A DNA stretch of 64,000 nt from Portibacter lacus (GCF_021533215.1 NZ_JAJNKA010000002.1:106001-170000); one strand, 5' to 3'. Positions 53,713-63,274 are shown, counted from the first letter of the stretch. The notes: generated by a model not told the origin, from the sequence alone. Made by a program: numbers and translations.

Positions 53713-55209
53713 TTAATACCACTTCAGTTCATTCGTTTCTATCTGATACAGGACGAGGTCTTTAATTTTCAATGCTTCCTCATATTTTACATATGGAATA
53801 AGAACAGAACCAGCGGCTGTAAACATTCTAATATTGGCAAGGTTCCTTCTCCACTGGAAAGGAGATTGATGAATCTGAACATTCTGAATTTTATACAATT
53901 GGACTAGATTATTCTTATTCTCAAAAATTCCGTGGTGGGTATAAATTAGATCATCATTGATTCTAAAAGCCCACTTTCTATAAGCGAACCAAGTTGTAAT
54001 ACTGAAATAAGGAATCGCTAAAAGGATGAAGTAGGATTCTGGTCTATTCGTAATATAAAACACCATCCCAAAGATGATAACCCATGGTAGGATGCCGATA
54101 TATGCCAGATTTCTATATAGATATAAAACACTTATCTTATGCGTTTCTAATTCAGAATAATTATTCTTATCTCTAAATAGATATTTAACGATCTCATTAA
54201 TCTTTGATAGATTTATTCCTGGTACTTTTATGGATTTCTTAGACGATACCGCTATTGAGGAAGCTTGTTTTAATTGCAAATGATGAATCTTGAAAATTCG
54301 CTTCAGTGGATTATTAACCCATTTAATTTGTTGGATCTTATAGTCAAGTGCCGCATACTCCTTTCTGTTCAATAATCCAGATTGAATTTTAAATCCCTTA
54401 TCCGTCCTAAACATTTTGAATTCATAATAGGTAAGGATTGTTCTTATGGCCGTACCTAGAATAATTAGGATTAATAAGATAAAAACTAAAGATAAGATGA
54501 TCACAACGCCACTTTCAATTAAGGCCGTTGCAGATTCTTTATTGATCCAATCAAGATCAAATCCAGCATCTGACAATTCTCCCATGCCCCAGAGTGCAAA
54601 GAAAAATAAAAGAACTAACGTACGAAGATGATTCTGTGTTAATCCAACAATAAACAAATCTTTGAGATCCAAACTAAATATTGTTTTCAACTCTTCCTTA
54701 ATAGGAAGGTCTTCTGCTTGTTCAGAAGGTTCAACTACTTCTATTTCAGTTTTTCTTTCTAAAATTAAGGTTCGTAGTTCTTCAGCTAGATTTTTCTGAA
54801 TAGCATTAAAAGAGAACTCATTCTTAGCCGAACCGGCTGTATCTACTTCGATTCTAACAACATCAAAAATCTGATGCAATAACCCTTGCTCAAAGTTAAG
54901 TGTCTGAATCCTTTCAAAAGGGATATTCAATTTTGACTTCTTAAATACGCCCTTTTCTATAAATAGCTCGTCACCTTGTACTTTAAATGAAAATCTGAGA
55001 TAAGAAGCAATGGCAAAGATTAATGCTGAAACGGCAACAACTATCACTGAAATCAGAATTAAGTTAGAAACATTTCCTGATCGCTGACCTATAAATACAG
55101 CAATTATTGCAGGCCAGAATTGCCTAATAATATTAATAAAATATTTATAGATTAATAAGATAATGGCGACCGGTGATTGCCTTGTAGGCTCTGCAAACAG
55201 ATTACTCAT
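53713..55209 (-). CDS. bPH2 PH-domain membrane protein, YdbT-like
   Basis: This 498-residue protein has six or so membrane helices and three bacterial PH-like (bPH2) domains, each marked by the pattern IPFERIQTLNFEQGLLHQIF, YKIQQIKWVNNPLKRIF or YKIQNVQIHQSPFQWRR. It pairs with the one-domain protein that follows upstream (8-bp overlap), the YdbT/YdbS arrangement known from Bacillus and others; there these proteins are linked to resistance to some bacteriocins and to envelope functions. Role here unknown. Confidence 0.9.
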   Translation of the reverse strand: MSNLFAEPTRQSPVAIILLIYKYFINIIRQFWPAIIAVFIGQRSGNVSNLILISVIVVAVSALIFAIASYLRFSFKVQGDELFIEKGVFKKSKLNIPFERIQTLNFEQGLLHQIFDVVRIEVDTAGSAKNEFSFNAIQKNLAEELRTLILERKTEIEVVEPSEQAEDLPIKEELKTIFSLDLKDLFIVGLTQNHLRTLVLLFFFALWGMGELSDAGFDLDWINKESATALIESGVVIILSLVFILLILIILGTAIRTILTYYEFKMFRTDKGFKIQSGLLNRKEYAALDYKIQQIKWVNNPLKRIFKIHHLQLKQASSIAVSSKKSIKVPGINLSKINEIVKYLFRDKNNYSELETHKISVLYLYRNLAYIGILPWVIIFGMVFYITNRPESYFILLAIPYFSITTWFAYRKWAFRINDDLIYTHHGIFENKNNLVQLYKIQNVQIHQSPFQWRRNLANIRMFTAAGSVLIPYVKYEEALKIKDLVLYQIETNELKWY

Positions 55210-55723
55210 CCGTCTTTATTTTCTCTAATATAAATTCTTTAAGATCTGATGCCTGATCTAATAGTAATCCTGGAATACTGACATCACTAGCACTACCTCC
55301 TGCAGTAAATATTTTCAGTTTGGCCAATCCAAAGTAGCGATCTAAAACACCTTGGCTCACCTCACAATGCTGCACTCTATTAAAGGGGACTGTTGTTATA
55401 CTTCTCCACAACCATCCAGATTTATAAGTGATGTCTGCTTCTCTGAACCCATATGCTTTATAGGAAAATGATTTATATGCGAATAAAAACTGAAGAACAA
55501 ATAATGCTAGTAAGCCCACCAGCATCCATTGGAAATTATTCTGAAACCATTGCTTATCAATAACGGTCCATAGGTATACTAATAATACGATGCTAATAAT
55601 GAAAACCAACAAAGAATTTAGTAATAAAATATTCAAATACTTGCGCTCTAGTGGCACATAGTTTAATTCACCCAATGAGGGAATTTCTTCTAATTGAATT
55701 TGAACATTTGAAAACCCATCCAT
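55202..55723 (-). CDS. bPH2 PH-domain membrane protein, YdbS-like
   Basis: This 173-residue protein has two membrane helices (about 28-50, 62-82) and one bPH2 domain (about 85-170, TTVPFNRVQHCEVSQGVLDRYF, IFTAGGSASDVSIPGL). Its stop overlaps the YdbT-like start by 8 bp, so translation is coupled. Confidence 0.9.
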   Translation of the reverse strand: MDGFSNVQIQLEEIPSLGELNYVPLERKYLNILLLNSLLVFIISIVLLVYLWTVIDKQWFQNNFQWMLVGLLALFVLQFLFAYKSFSYKAYGFREADITYKSGWLWRSITTVPFNRVQHCEVSQGVLDRYFGLAKLKIFTAGGSASDVSIPGLLLDQASDLKEFILEKIKTDE

Positions 55724-55724
55724 A

Positions 55725-56066
55725 TTATGAGGATTTTAATTCTTCCCAATATTCTGCAGCTCTTCTTGTATGAGGAATACAAATAGATCCTCCGACTAAA
55801 TTAGCAATTGAAAAAACTTCGTATAATTCTTCTGTGGTTACTCCTATTTCATAACACGTTCCAAGATGATACTTAATACAATCATCACATCTTAGCACCA
55901 TGGAAGCAACGAGTCCCATCAGTTCCTTAGTTTTCACAGGAAGTGCACCCTCAGCATAAGCTTGGTGATCTAAAGAAAAAAATCTTTTAAGCGTTTTGTT
56001 CTCTTTTTCAAGAATGACATCGTTCATCTTTTCCCGATAATCATTGAATTCTTTAACTAATGACAT
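55725..56066 (-). CDS. Carboxymuconolactone decarboxylase / AhpD-like protein
   Basis: This 113-residue cytoplasmic protein has the CMD fold with the redox CxxC and His in LRCDDCIKYHLGTCYEIG, followed by EELYEVFSIANLVGGS. The CxxC makes an AhpD-type peroxidase/thiol activity more likely than lactone decarboxylation. It lies in the PH-domain operon with 1-bp gaps on either side. Confidence 0.9.
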   Translation of the reverse strand: MSLVKEFNDYREKMNDVILEKENKTLKRFFSLDHQAYAEGALPVKTKELMGLVASMVLRCDDCIKYHLGTCYEIGVTTEELYEVFSIANLVGGSICIPHTRRAAEYWEELKSS

Positions 56067-56067
56067 A

Positions 56068-56535
56068 TTAAATTGTATTTCTATTTCTTACACGCCAGAT
56101 CGAAATAATCATTCTAAATGGCAAAATAAAAGTTGTTATCAATGCTCCGACTCCGAAAAATATCATTTCAGATCGGATATATTTAGAAAGTGGAATTTGC
56201 TTGCTTGTCGTTAAATGAGATACCATACTGTAAGTACCTTCTTCATCTAATTGATTCTGAAATTCTGATAGACCATCCATTAGATATATAAATAATGGTA
56301 TGGCCAGAAATACGAAAATGATCTTAAGTGGAGCAAATCTTGCAAATGGTGTGTATCTCAGTAAAAATATATAACGAATCAGTGTAAAGAAAGTAGCTAT
56401 AGCTACTACGTTATATGTTAAATACTGAAAATTAGGCACATTTTTAAAGATTGGAACCAATACGATTGCAACTAGAACACCTGTTATAATCAATGATACT
56501 AATTCAATCTGCCACGCTATTTTCTTTAATCCCAT
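56068..56535 (-). CDS. Four-helix membrane protein, unknown family
   Basis: This 155-residue protein has four predicted helices (about 5-28, 37-60, 68-88, 122-146) and no domain that I recognize. It is the first gene of a four-gene run with the CMD and PH-domain genes, with 1-8 bp spacing throughout. A promoter with a 22-bp direct repeat lies just upstream. Confidence 0.75.
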   Translation of the reverse strand: MGLKKIAWQIELVSLIITGVLVAIVLVPIFKNVPNFQYLTYNVVAIATFFTLIRYIFLLRYTPFARFAPLKIIFVFLAIPLFIYLMDGLSEFQNQLDEEGTYSMVSHLTTSKQIPLSKYIRSEMIFFGVGALITTFILPFRMIISIWRVRNRNTI

Positions 56536-57005
56536 AGGATGCGAAATTAAGTATTAACCTTTATAAAGTTAAGTATTAAGATGTTTATTTAGTCAAGGAG
56601 GTATAACCCGCTTACTAGATAATTGGGAAAATGTCATTTATAATGAAATGAAGTTAGAGCGCTTCGTTCATTTAAAACATTCATATTTTATTTCATCACT
56701 AATAAATGATACAACAACTTGACTTTCAATATTTTAATGCAATTTACAGGTAGCAATTGCAAAGATAGCAATGGTCTTTTCTGTATGCTAAGAGATTAGT
56801 TAATAAAGGATATCATTTACTAAATCCAAATGGTATAAACATATACTACTTTTAAAAGAGCTTAGCACAAATTCCTGTTATCTCAATTTTTATAAAATCT
56901 GAGCTAAGATTATGATTACCTAGCTTTCGTAGACTAATAGCTAAATATAACAATAGTCTCTAGAGGAAAGCAATTTTATTACATTAACCAATAACTTATG
57001 AATCA
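56536..57005. other. AT-rich intergenic region between divergent genes
   Basis: No plausible coding frame, RNA gene or strong hairpin. It holds the repeat TTAAGTATTAA near the left promoter (56547-56579) and otherwise unique sequence. Confidence 0.55.
56547..56579 (-). promoter_or_regulatory. 11-bp direct repeat with 22-bp period
   Basis: TTAAGTATTAA occurs at 56547-56557 and 56569-56579, starting 12 bp upstream of the ATG at 56535. The two-turn spacing suggests a tandem operator, but no regulator is known. Confidence 0.45.
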
Positions 57006-57395
57006 ATGAAAAAATATCTATTCTTCTTAACACTGTTTTCATCCATTTTCACGCTACCTTATCAGTCAAGTGCTCAGGAAACATTCGCAAATTTTGAAGT
57101 ATTAAATCGAGTCTTATTGGTTAATTATGCGGAATCCATTGACCAAAATGTAAAGATGGAAATACTGAAGCTTTACAAGGGCATGAGGAAAAAAGTTGAT
57201 GGATTAGAATGGGTACACGTGGCCGACTTAAAAGAATCTTCACAAGGTTTTGATCAAGCGATAACATTCACCTTCGCATCAGTAGCTGGTTATGAACTGT
57301 TTGAAAAACATCCGGATCACAAGCGCATTCAGGAACTTTCTTCTGGGAACATTAAAGACGTTGAATCCTATGAATATTGGGAGAAAATAGAGTAG
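57006..57395 (+). CDS. Secreted Dabb-domain protein (alpha/beta barrel)
   Basis: This 129-residue protein has a signal peptide (1-24, ending SSAQ) and a stress-responsive dimeric A/B barrel: LNRVLLVNYAESIDQNVK, VDGLEWVHVADLKESSQGFD, AITFTFASVAGYELFEKHPD. Dabb proteins vary in function; most are cytoplasmic, so the signal peptide is unusual. Confidence 0.82.
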   Translation: MKKYLFFLTLFSSIFTLPYQSSAQETFANFEVLNRVLLVNYAESIDQNVKMEILKLYKGMRKKVDGLEWVHVADLKESSQGFDQAITFTFASVAGYELFEKHPDHKRIQELSSGNIKDVESYEYWEKIE

Positions 57396-57428
57396 CAAGC
57401 TAAAATAAAACACTAGCACATTTGTTCA

Positions 57429-57463
57429 GGAGCGTTTAGTATCCCATACTTGCTGAACGCTCC
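57429..57463. terminator. Hairpin between convergent genes
   Basis: GGAGCGTTTAG and CTGAACGCTCC form an 11-bp stem with one G-T pair and a 13-base loop. It lies between the convergent Dabb and sucrose-phosphate synthase genes, but no long T run follows on either strand. Confidence 0.5.
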
Positions 57464-57511
57464 ATTTCTAATACCAAAATCTTTCACATTTCAAGATGGG
57501 CTATCTTAGCC

Positions 57512-59659
57512 CTACCCTTTATCCAAGTAATGCTTTATCCCTTCTAATACTCCCACAGAGAAAGGGTTCTCAGCAAAATATATTCCTTTAGACTTTTTCA
57601 AAAACTCAAGTTCTGGACTGTAATTAGAAACAACTATTCCCCTAGCTTTCCCCTTAAGCATATCTATATCGTTTCCACCATTTCCAGCAGTAATAAAGTT
57701 ATTATAAGGCATTTTCCATTTATGTGCAAGATATTTAATAGCATTTCCTTTACTAGCTCTGATGGGCAAAAAATCTAATAACTTATTATCGGTCAACAAT
57801 ACATTCGCTTTTAATTTGTTATCATCTAAGAGTTTATGAATCATTGCATAATCATCGCTAGTAAAATCATCTTCCACATAATAACTAAGCTTGAATTTCG
57901 ACTGTGCATCTTCTTCCTGAAGCTCAAGTTTCGGTAAATGCTTCATTACATCAAAGATTTTCTCTCTTTTCCATTGGTAAGAAATATTCTTATTATAACC
58001 AAGATCTTCGAGAAAATCATTTGTGTAATATAACTTAGAGCCCGCAGAACATATAACAATATCTGGATCTGGTAGATTATGCTTACCCATAGCCTCTAAA
58101 GTCAAGCGCTTGTTCCTTCCCGTTGCAATTCCAAATGCAAACCTATCTTTATTTTCTTCAATCCATTCTGTGAATTCATCTAACTCTCTTTGCGGCTCTT
58201 CATCTATCAACGTACCATCAAGATCACTTATAATGTAAATCTTCGAATCGTATAATCTCCGACCAATATTTATCTGATGTGTTTTATTAATCTTTTTTAT
58301 TTCCTCTAAATAGGTATCGGTGTGAGCTTCCCATGAATAATACTTGTTCACTCCCTTTATTCCATTAGCAGAATAAGTTTCCCAAGTTTTGTTATTGGTT
58401 ATTATTTCCTTGATCGCTTTAGCTATTTCTTCTGGCGAATTGACATTGACCAATTTCCCATTTTCACACTTAGTTAATATTTCTTTAGGTCCACCATAAG
58501 GAGACGCTATAACAGGAAGCCCACATGCAGCAGCTTCTACTGTTGTTAATCCGAAGTTCTCCCCTGGATTAGCATTGACAAAAACCCCTTTTTTTCTTGC
58601 TGCAATTCTATAAATCTCAGGAATCTCGAGCATCGGATCATTCTTTTTAGGAATTGCTAATTTTCCATAGAGATCATACTTATCCATTAACAAGAGTAGT
58701 GATGTAAGAATATTTTGTTCATCTTCTGGCATTAAGCTAATGTCTTTCCTCACACCTGCAAAAATCGCAAGGTTAGCCATAGATTTCAGTTCTTCATCAT
58801 TCCCATAAGCTTCTATAATTGTAGAGAAATTCTTCCGCGCATCTGGTCTTCCGATAGATAAAATTAATGGTTTATTCGAATCAAACAAAAAGCGATCAAT
58901 CTCTCTGTTGATCTTATATAATACCTGCTCTTGTTCTATAGATATATCAAAAGAAGGCATCTCTTGACGATAAAAAGGATAGAAAAGATCTTGATTTGTT
59001 CCTGGTGGTATAACTTTAAAATTGGCTTGTTCGAATCCTTCATACCCTTTATATTGCTGGTCAATTTCATGTTGAGTACTCGTTATCACTAATTCAGCAT
59101 TCCTTATTGCAGCTTCTTCTGCATTGATTCGGTTTTCCATATTATAGACTTCCTCTATTCTTTTCTCAGACATGCCTTCCTCCAACAGATGTTCCTTCTT
59201 TTTTCGCCCCAAAGAATGACCAGTACTAATTAGCTTAATTTCAAAAAACTTACTTATTTCTACTGCGATGTATCCTCCGTCGGCATAATGTCCGTGCACA
59301 ATGTCAGGAATATCATCTTGTTCATTATTGAATCGAATCGTATTATCTACGAATTCTTCCATGTAATTCCAAAGCGTTTCCTTCTTCCGGTAAGTCTTTC
59401 CACCACAAGGAATTCGAACTATTCTAGCCTTATCATTTATTACTTCTATATCCTTAGAGTAATCAGGTGATACACGTTTATCTGTTATCTTGCGAGTGAA
59501 CAGATCCACTTTTCTAACACTTTCCTTTCTTGATAATGCTTCTACAAGTTCTAGTAGATATTTCACTTGTCCACCGGTGTCATTATCCCGTCCAATTTCT
59601 GGATTCTCATATCTAATTAAGCCATGCGGACTATAAAGTTGTATATAAAACTGTTTCAT
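57512..59659 (-). CDS. Sucrose-phosphate synthase fused to sucrose-phosphatase-like HAD domain
   Basis: This 715-residue cytoplasmic protein has a GT4 sucrose-phosphate-synthase domain (1-460) with GRDNDTGGQVKYLLEL, GHYADGG, STGHSLGRKKKEHLL, ILSIGRPDARKN and ENFGLTTVEAAACGLPV. The C-terminal HAD-IIB phosphatase domain (about 475-715) has the Asp nucleophile in ISDLDGTL and NGGNDIDMLKG. Together they can make sucrose from UDP-glucose and fructose-6-phosphate. Sucrose is a compatible solute in marine bacteria. The gene is divergent from a GH32-like hydrolase with a shared 96-bp promoter region. Confidence 0.92.
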   Translation of the reverse strand: MKQFYIQLYSPHGLIRYENPEIGRDNDTGGQVKYLLELVEALSRKESVRKVDLFTRKITDKRVSPDYSKDIEVINDKARIVRIPCGGKTYRKKETLWNYMEEFVDNTIRFNNEQDDIPDIVHGHYADGGYIAVEISKFFEIKLISTGHSLGRKKKEHLLEEGMSEKRIEEVYNMENRINAEEAAIRNAELVITSTQHEIDQQYKGYEGFEQANFKVIPPGTNQDLFYPFYRQEMPSFDISIEQEQVLYKINREIDRFLFDSNKPLILSIGRPDARKNFSTIIEAYGNDEELKSMANLAIFAGVRKDISLMPEDEQNILTSLLLLMDKYDLYGKLAIPKKNDPMLEIPEIYRIAARKKGVFVNANPGENFGLTTVEAAACGLPVIASPYGGPKEILTKCENGKLVNVNSPEEIAKAIKEIITNNKTWETYSANGIKGVNKYYSWEAHTDTYLEEIKKINKTHQINIGRRLYDSKIYIISDLDGTLIDEEPQRELDEFTEWIEENKDRFAFGIATGRNKRLTLEAMGKHNLPDPDIVICSAGSKLYYTNDFLEDLGYNKNISYQWKREKIFDVMKHLPKLELQEEDAQSKFKLSYYVEDDFTSDDYAMIHKLLDDNKLKANVLLTDNKLLDFLPIRASKGNAIKYLAHKWKMPYNNFITAGNGGNDIDMLKGKARGIVVSNYSPELEFLKKSKGIYFAENPFSVGVLEGIKHYLDKG

Positions 59660-59684
59660 TATTCTTAATTGATTTAAAATATAA

Positions 59685-59704
59685 TAACTAAATTTTCTTA
59701 GTTA
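59685..59704. promoter_or_regulatory. 20-bp palindrome in the sucrose divergent promoter
   Basis: TAACTAA and TTAGTTA arms are separated by 6 bp. The right arm overlaps the place where the -33 element of the rightward promoter would be, so a protein bound here could block the GH32-like gene and also act on the synthase gene, whose ATG is 26 bp to the left. Confidence 0.5.
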
Positions 59705-59718
59705 AGTGATTATTCCTC

Positions 59719-59726
59719 TAGTTTTG
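59719..59726 (+). promoter_or_regulatory. Candidate -7 element of the GH32-like gene
   Basis: TAGTTTTG fits the Bacteroidota -7 consensus TAnnTTTG, 30 bp before the ATG at 59756. Confidence 0.45.
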
Positions 59727-59755
59727 TCATTTACTTTTATTGTAAACTCAGAAAT

Positions 59756-61222
59756 ATGTATACAGGTTCGGGATTTAGAGATTGGGAAATAGGAGATGTA
59801 GATGTTTTTATACATGAGGGTAAGTATCATCTATTCCATTTAATAATTCCTAACCATGATTATATTGCGCATGCAGTTTCTGATGATGGCATACAATGGA
59901 AAAGGGTGAACAATGCATTATTTGTAGGGCATCCAGGAGAATGGGATGATGACATGTTATGGACCATGCATGTATCAAAAAATGAAGATAAATTTAGGAT
60001 GTATTACACAGGTTTACATCAAAAAGATAGGGGAGTAATTCAAAAAATAGGAATTGCAGAATCTGAGGATTTAATCACTTGGAATAAAATCAAACCTAAC
60101 AACTTCCCCATAAAATCAGAAGGCCCATATTACGAAGGTATTGATAATAATCCTAGGGAATGGCTAAGTTTCAGAGATCCATTCCACTACGAACATAACG
60201 GAGAAGAATATTTATTAATCTGTGCGAGATCAAGTTTCGGACCAACATCGAGGAGAGGATGTGTTGCTTTGTTAAAGCTTGAAAACGAAAAGTATGAAAT
60301 GATGCCTCCTATTCTTTACCCGATGGTTTATGATGATGTGGAGTGCCCCTGTGTATTTGATCTGAATGGTCGATCATATATTATAGGCTCTATAAGGGAA
60401 GATATTAAAGTTAGATATTGGTATGCAGATAAGTTTTTAGATGAATACAATAATTTCAGATCTGATGTTCTTCTTCCTCAAGGTAACTATGCTGCAAGAA
60501 TTGTAAGGGATGGTGAACATCTATTAATTTATAATTTTTTCTTTAAAGGAGGATCTGTAGATGAATTAAGAGTGCTTCCACCGCCGAAACAGTTAGATGT
60601 CAATAAAGATGGTCAGTTGTTACTTCGCAGTTTCTATCGCTGGGATCAAATGATTATAAGCCAACTCCATCAAAATGAATTTCCGTATCTAGAAACGATG
60701 CTTTCTAATCCTACATCTAAAATTGACATTCATCAAGATGGATGTATTATAGGAGCCCGAAGCGGGTATGAAATCTTTACGTTTAAGAAACCATCCAATT
60801 CGTTTATTTGGGAAGGGAAGTTATCTGTTATTGGTATGGGAAAATTTGGGTTGGTAAGTGATATTGATAAAGATGGAAATGGGTACTACTATTCTTTTGA
60901 TATCACTCATGGATTAGTTCAAATTCGAGCTTGGGGATTTAATGAAGAAAATGTGCAGCAGAACTTTATATTTAATAATATCCAGTCTAATATATTCAAA
61001 TTAGAAAATCCAGATGAAATCAATTTTCGGCTAATTCGATATGGAAATTATATTGAACTAAGTATTGAGAATATTGTAAAACTAACCTTGATCGATTATA
61101 CCTATAGTGGAGAGCATATTGGCTTATATTCAGCATCTTCTGAAATAGAGCTTAAAGAATCTATATTTAAAAATCTACCTGATGCTGTAAGTGAATATGC
61201 ATCACAGGAAAACGAATCGTAA
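59756..61222 (+). CDS. GH32-like beta-propeller glycosidase (putative sucrose or fructan hydrolase)
   Basis: This 488-residue protein has no signal peptide, so it is probably cytoplasmic. The five-bladed propeller (1-310) has the clan GH-J landmarks: an N-terminal acidic position in WEIGDVDVF with YHLFHL, the RDP motif in SFRDPFHY and the EC motif in DVECPCVFDL. A C-terminal beta-sandwich (about 350-480) follows, as in GH32 enzymes. The canonical NDPNG is replaced by EIGDVD, as in a distant subgroup. Its divergence from the sucrose synthase gene makes sucrose the best guess as substrate. Confidence 0.82.
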   Translation: MYTGSGFRDWEIGDVDVFIHEGKYHLFHLIIPNHDYIAHAVSDDGIQWKRVNNALFVGHPGEWDDDMLWTMHVSKNEDKFRMYYTGLHQKDRGVIQKIGIAESEDLITWNKIKPNNFPIKSEGPYYEGIDNNPREWLSFRDPFHYEHNGEEYLLICARSSFGPTSRRGCVALLKLENEKYEMMPPILYPMVYDDVECPCVFDLNGRSYIIGSIREDIKVRYWYADKFLDEYNNFRSDVLLPQGNYAARIVRDGEHLLIYNFFFKGGSVDELRVLPPPKQLDVNKDGQLLLRSFYRWDQMIISQLHQNEFPYLETMLSNPTSKIDIHQDGCIIGARSGYEIFTFKKPSNSFIWEGKLSVIGMGKFGLVSDIDKDGNGYYYSFDITHGLVQIRAWGFNEENVQQNFIFNNIQSNIFKLENPDEINFRLIRYGNYIELSIENIVKLTLIDYTYSGEHIGLYSASSEIELKESIFKNLPDAVSEYASQENES

Positions 61223-61255
61223 ATTGTATTAAGATATCGGATGGCAATCAATCAA

Positions 61256-62914
61256 CTAATTAGATGAAGGATTCACATCACCTCTAGATCTCAGGTCATC
61301 CTCTACTAGGTTTTTTAACGCTATTACCATCTGTTTCAAATCACTAATTTCTTTATTTTGAGATTGAATAATATCTTGTTGTTCTTGAATTCCTTTGACA
61401 AGTAATGGGATCAAAGCATCATTTCTGACTCCCCATGGATCGGTATTTGCATTTTCACCTCCTTGATAAGCGGCATTTGGAAAAACTTCATATAGTTCTT
61501 GTGCAATAAAACCAGTTTGTAATTTACTATTGTTTGTATCAGATTTCCAATAATAATCTCTAACGGTAATTTTCATTAATTCATCAATACCATAATTTGT
61601 ATTCATTATTTCTTTCTTAAGTCTTCTGTCTGATGTTGTTGAAAAAAATACAGAGTTAGATGATGTTTGCTGTATTCTTCCTAATATAGCGTTATCAGGA
61701 CTTTCAAATCTAAGTAGTTCAGAAATATTATTTGAATTAGCACCAGGAACACCTGCCCGAATTAAAAGACCATTGTATCTATTATTATCTGCTGTAGCTA
61801 AGTTTTCTATAGTAGAGACAAAATTCCCTGTTCCAGGAAGATTGGTAGATACTTTAGATGTTCCATTAACATGAATCGTCTGGTCAGGAGTTAGTGTATT
61901 AATACCTAGATTACCATCTTGGGTAAGCAACATTCTATTAAGGTCATTATGTTTCCACTGAAGATGACCATCAGAATTCCGTCTTCTTATGGTCCAATGA
62001 GCAGTTGCATTATTCGTATTTCCTGCAAGTTGAATAATTGCATCTTGAATATAAGATTCTATCATGATGTTAGCGATACCGGTGTTATCTACTACATGTA
62101 AATCTGCTAACGCGAATGAGGAACCTTCCACTTTCCCGATTCTCACTGGTCTCCCAAAATAGTTATGAGTACTTCCAAATCCATAACTAAAATAATTACC
62201 ATCACTCCATAATGCCTCATCCCCATTAATACTTAGTGCAACTCCACTTGAGATTCCTTTGTTGATATCTAAACCTCCAAAATTCTCTTGAATGCCATAG
62301 ATCCTTAATAATTTATTATCAAACTCTCCATAAATAAGGGGATCGGGGTGCGATGAATTCTCTATGTATAATTTATTATTTCCTAATTCCGAATCTCCAG
62401 CTTGGTAACCAATAAAAACATTACCTGAACTGCTAGAATTAGTTGATCCTAAACCTGCTCTTACGCCTATTGCAGTATTATTATTTCCATCAACATTGTT
62501 ATGAAGAGAAAAATGACCAACTGAAGTATTATTTCTGCTATTACCGTCGTCATTTGAACCAGCACCTTCACCTAGAAATACTGAAGAACCTGTATTAAGG
62601 ACTTCGATCGTTTTCCCATCTAGTGAAAGGAATGCGCTTATATTAGAAAAATCTGAAGTCGTTCTCCCAAATACAAGTTTGTTATTTTGGTTCCAATATA
62701 TATAAGGATTAAAATTGGTATCACTGCCACTAAAAAGCCGTAAAAAATGACTTTCTGAGGGTGTGGCTAATTGCATTTCACTGGCTATATTTTTTGAATC
62801 ACTTCGGACATCCAATTTATATAGTGGATTATTGGTATTGATGCCAACATTTTGGGCTGAAGCGATACAAAGACATATTAGGTTACAACATAAAACAAAA
62901 AGAATTCGAGACAT
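61256..62914 (-). CDS. S74 tail-fibre-domain surface protein
   Basis: This 552-residue protein has a signal peptide (1-20) and NVGINTNNPLYKLDVRSD, and a SHFLRLFSGSDTNFNPYIYW module shared with the 1311-residue protein. A short stretch of YadA-like head repeats follows (TSVGHFSLHNN, TAIGVRAGLGS, VFIGYQAGD). The C-terminal S74 domain has SDRRLKKEIMNTNYGIDEL and FIAQELYEVFPNA, ending in a coiled coil. Likely a trimeric surface fibre. Confidence 0.9.
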   Translation of the reverse strand: MSRILFVLCCNLICLCIASAQNVGINTNNPLYKLDVRSDSKNIASEMQLATPSESHFLRLFSGSDTNFNPYIYWNQNNKLVFGRTTSDFSNISAFLSLDGKTIEVLNTGSSVFLGEGAGSNDDGNSRNNTSVGHFSLHNNVDGNNNTAIGVRAGLGSTNSSSSGNVFIGYQAGDSELGNNKLYIENSSHPDPLIYGEFDNKLLRIYGIQENFGGLDINKGISSGVALSINGDEALWSDGNYFSYGFGSTHNYFGRPVRIGKVEGSSFALADLHVVDNTGIANIMIESYIQDAIIQLAGNTNNATAHWTIRRRNSDGHLQWKHNDLNRMLLTQDGNLGINTLTPDQTIHVNGTSKVSTNLPGTGNFVSTIENLATADNNRYNGLLIRAGVPGANSNNISELLRFESPDNAILGRIQQTSSNSVFFSTTSDRRLKKEIMNTNYGIDELMKITVRDYYWKSDTNNSKLQTGFIAQELYEVFPNAAYQGGENANTDPWGVRNDALIPLLVKGIQEQQDIIQSQNKEISDLKQMVIALKNLVEDDLRSRGDVNPSSN

Positions 62915-63121
62915 GATTTCAATTGTAATGAGATAATCTCATAATTTTACTTAAATATCATCACAAAGTCAATAGTGAATTATCATAGAATTAATCAGAA
63001 TGAGTCACATGCATAATATTAGAAGTACAGTGGCAAGAGCTTAATACTAATATATTATAGTTTCTCCTTAACTAAGGATCTAATGAGACCTCAATTAGAT
63101 CATTTTAAAAAGGGCAAAAAA

Positions 63122-63152
63122 AAAGCTTGAATGGTTAAACCAATCAAGCTTT
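63122..63152 (-). terminator. rRNA operon terminator
   Basis: AAAGCTTGA/TCAAGCTTT form a 9-bp stem extended by TGG/CCA after one A-A mismatch, with a 5-base loop. On the minus strand nine T residues follow. It lies 15 bp behind the 5S gene. Confidence 0.92.
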
Positions 63153-63166
63153 ATAATAAAAAAAAA

Positions 63167-63274
63167 GGCAACGACCTACTCTCCCACGGGTTAACGTAGT
63201 ACCATCAGCGCTGAAAGTCTTAACTACTCTGTTCGGAATGGTAAGAGGTGCACACTTTCGCTATAGCCACCTAA
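63167..63274 (-). rRNA. rrf: 5S ribosomal RNA
   Basis: About 108 nt on the minus strand with the conserved CCATTCCGAACAGAG, GCGCTGATGGTACT and GGGAGAGTAGGTCG segments. The two ends pair (GGTGGC with GTTGCC, including wobbles). Boundaries are within a few bases. Confidence 0.95.
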
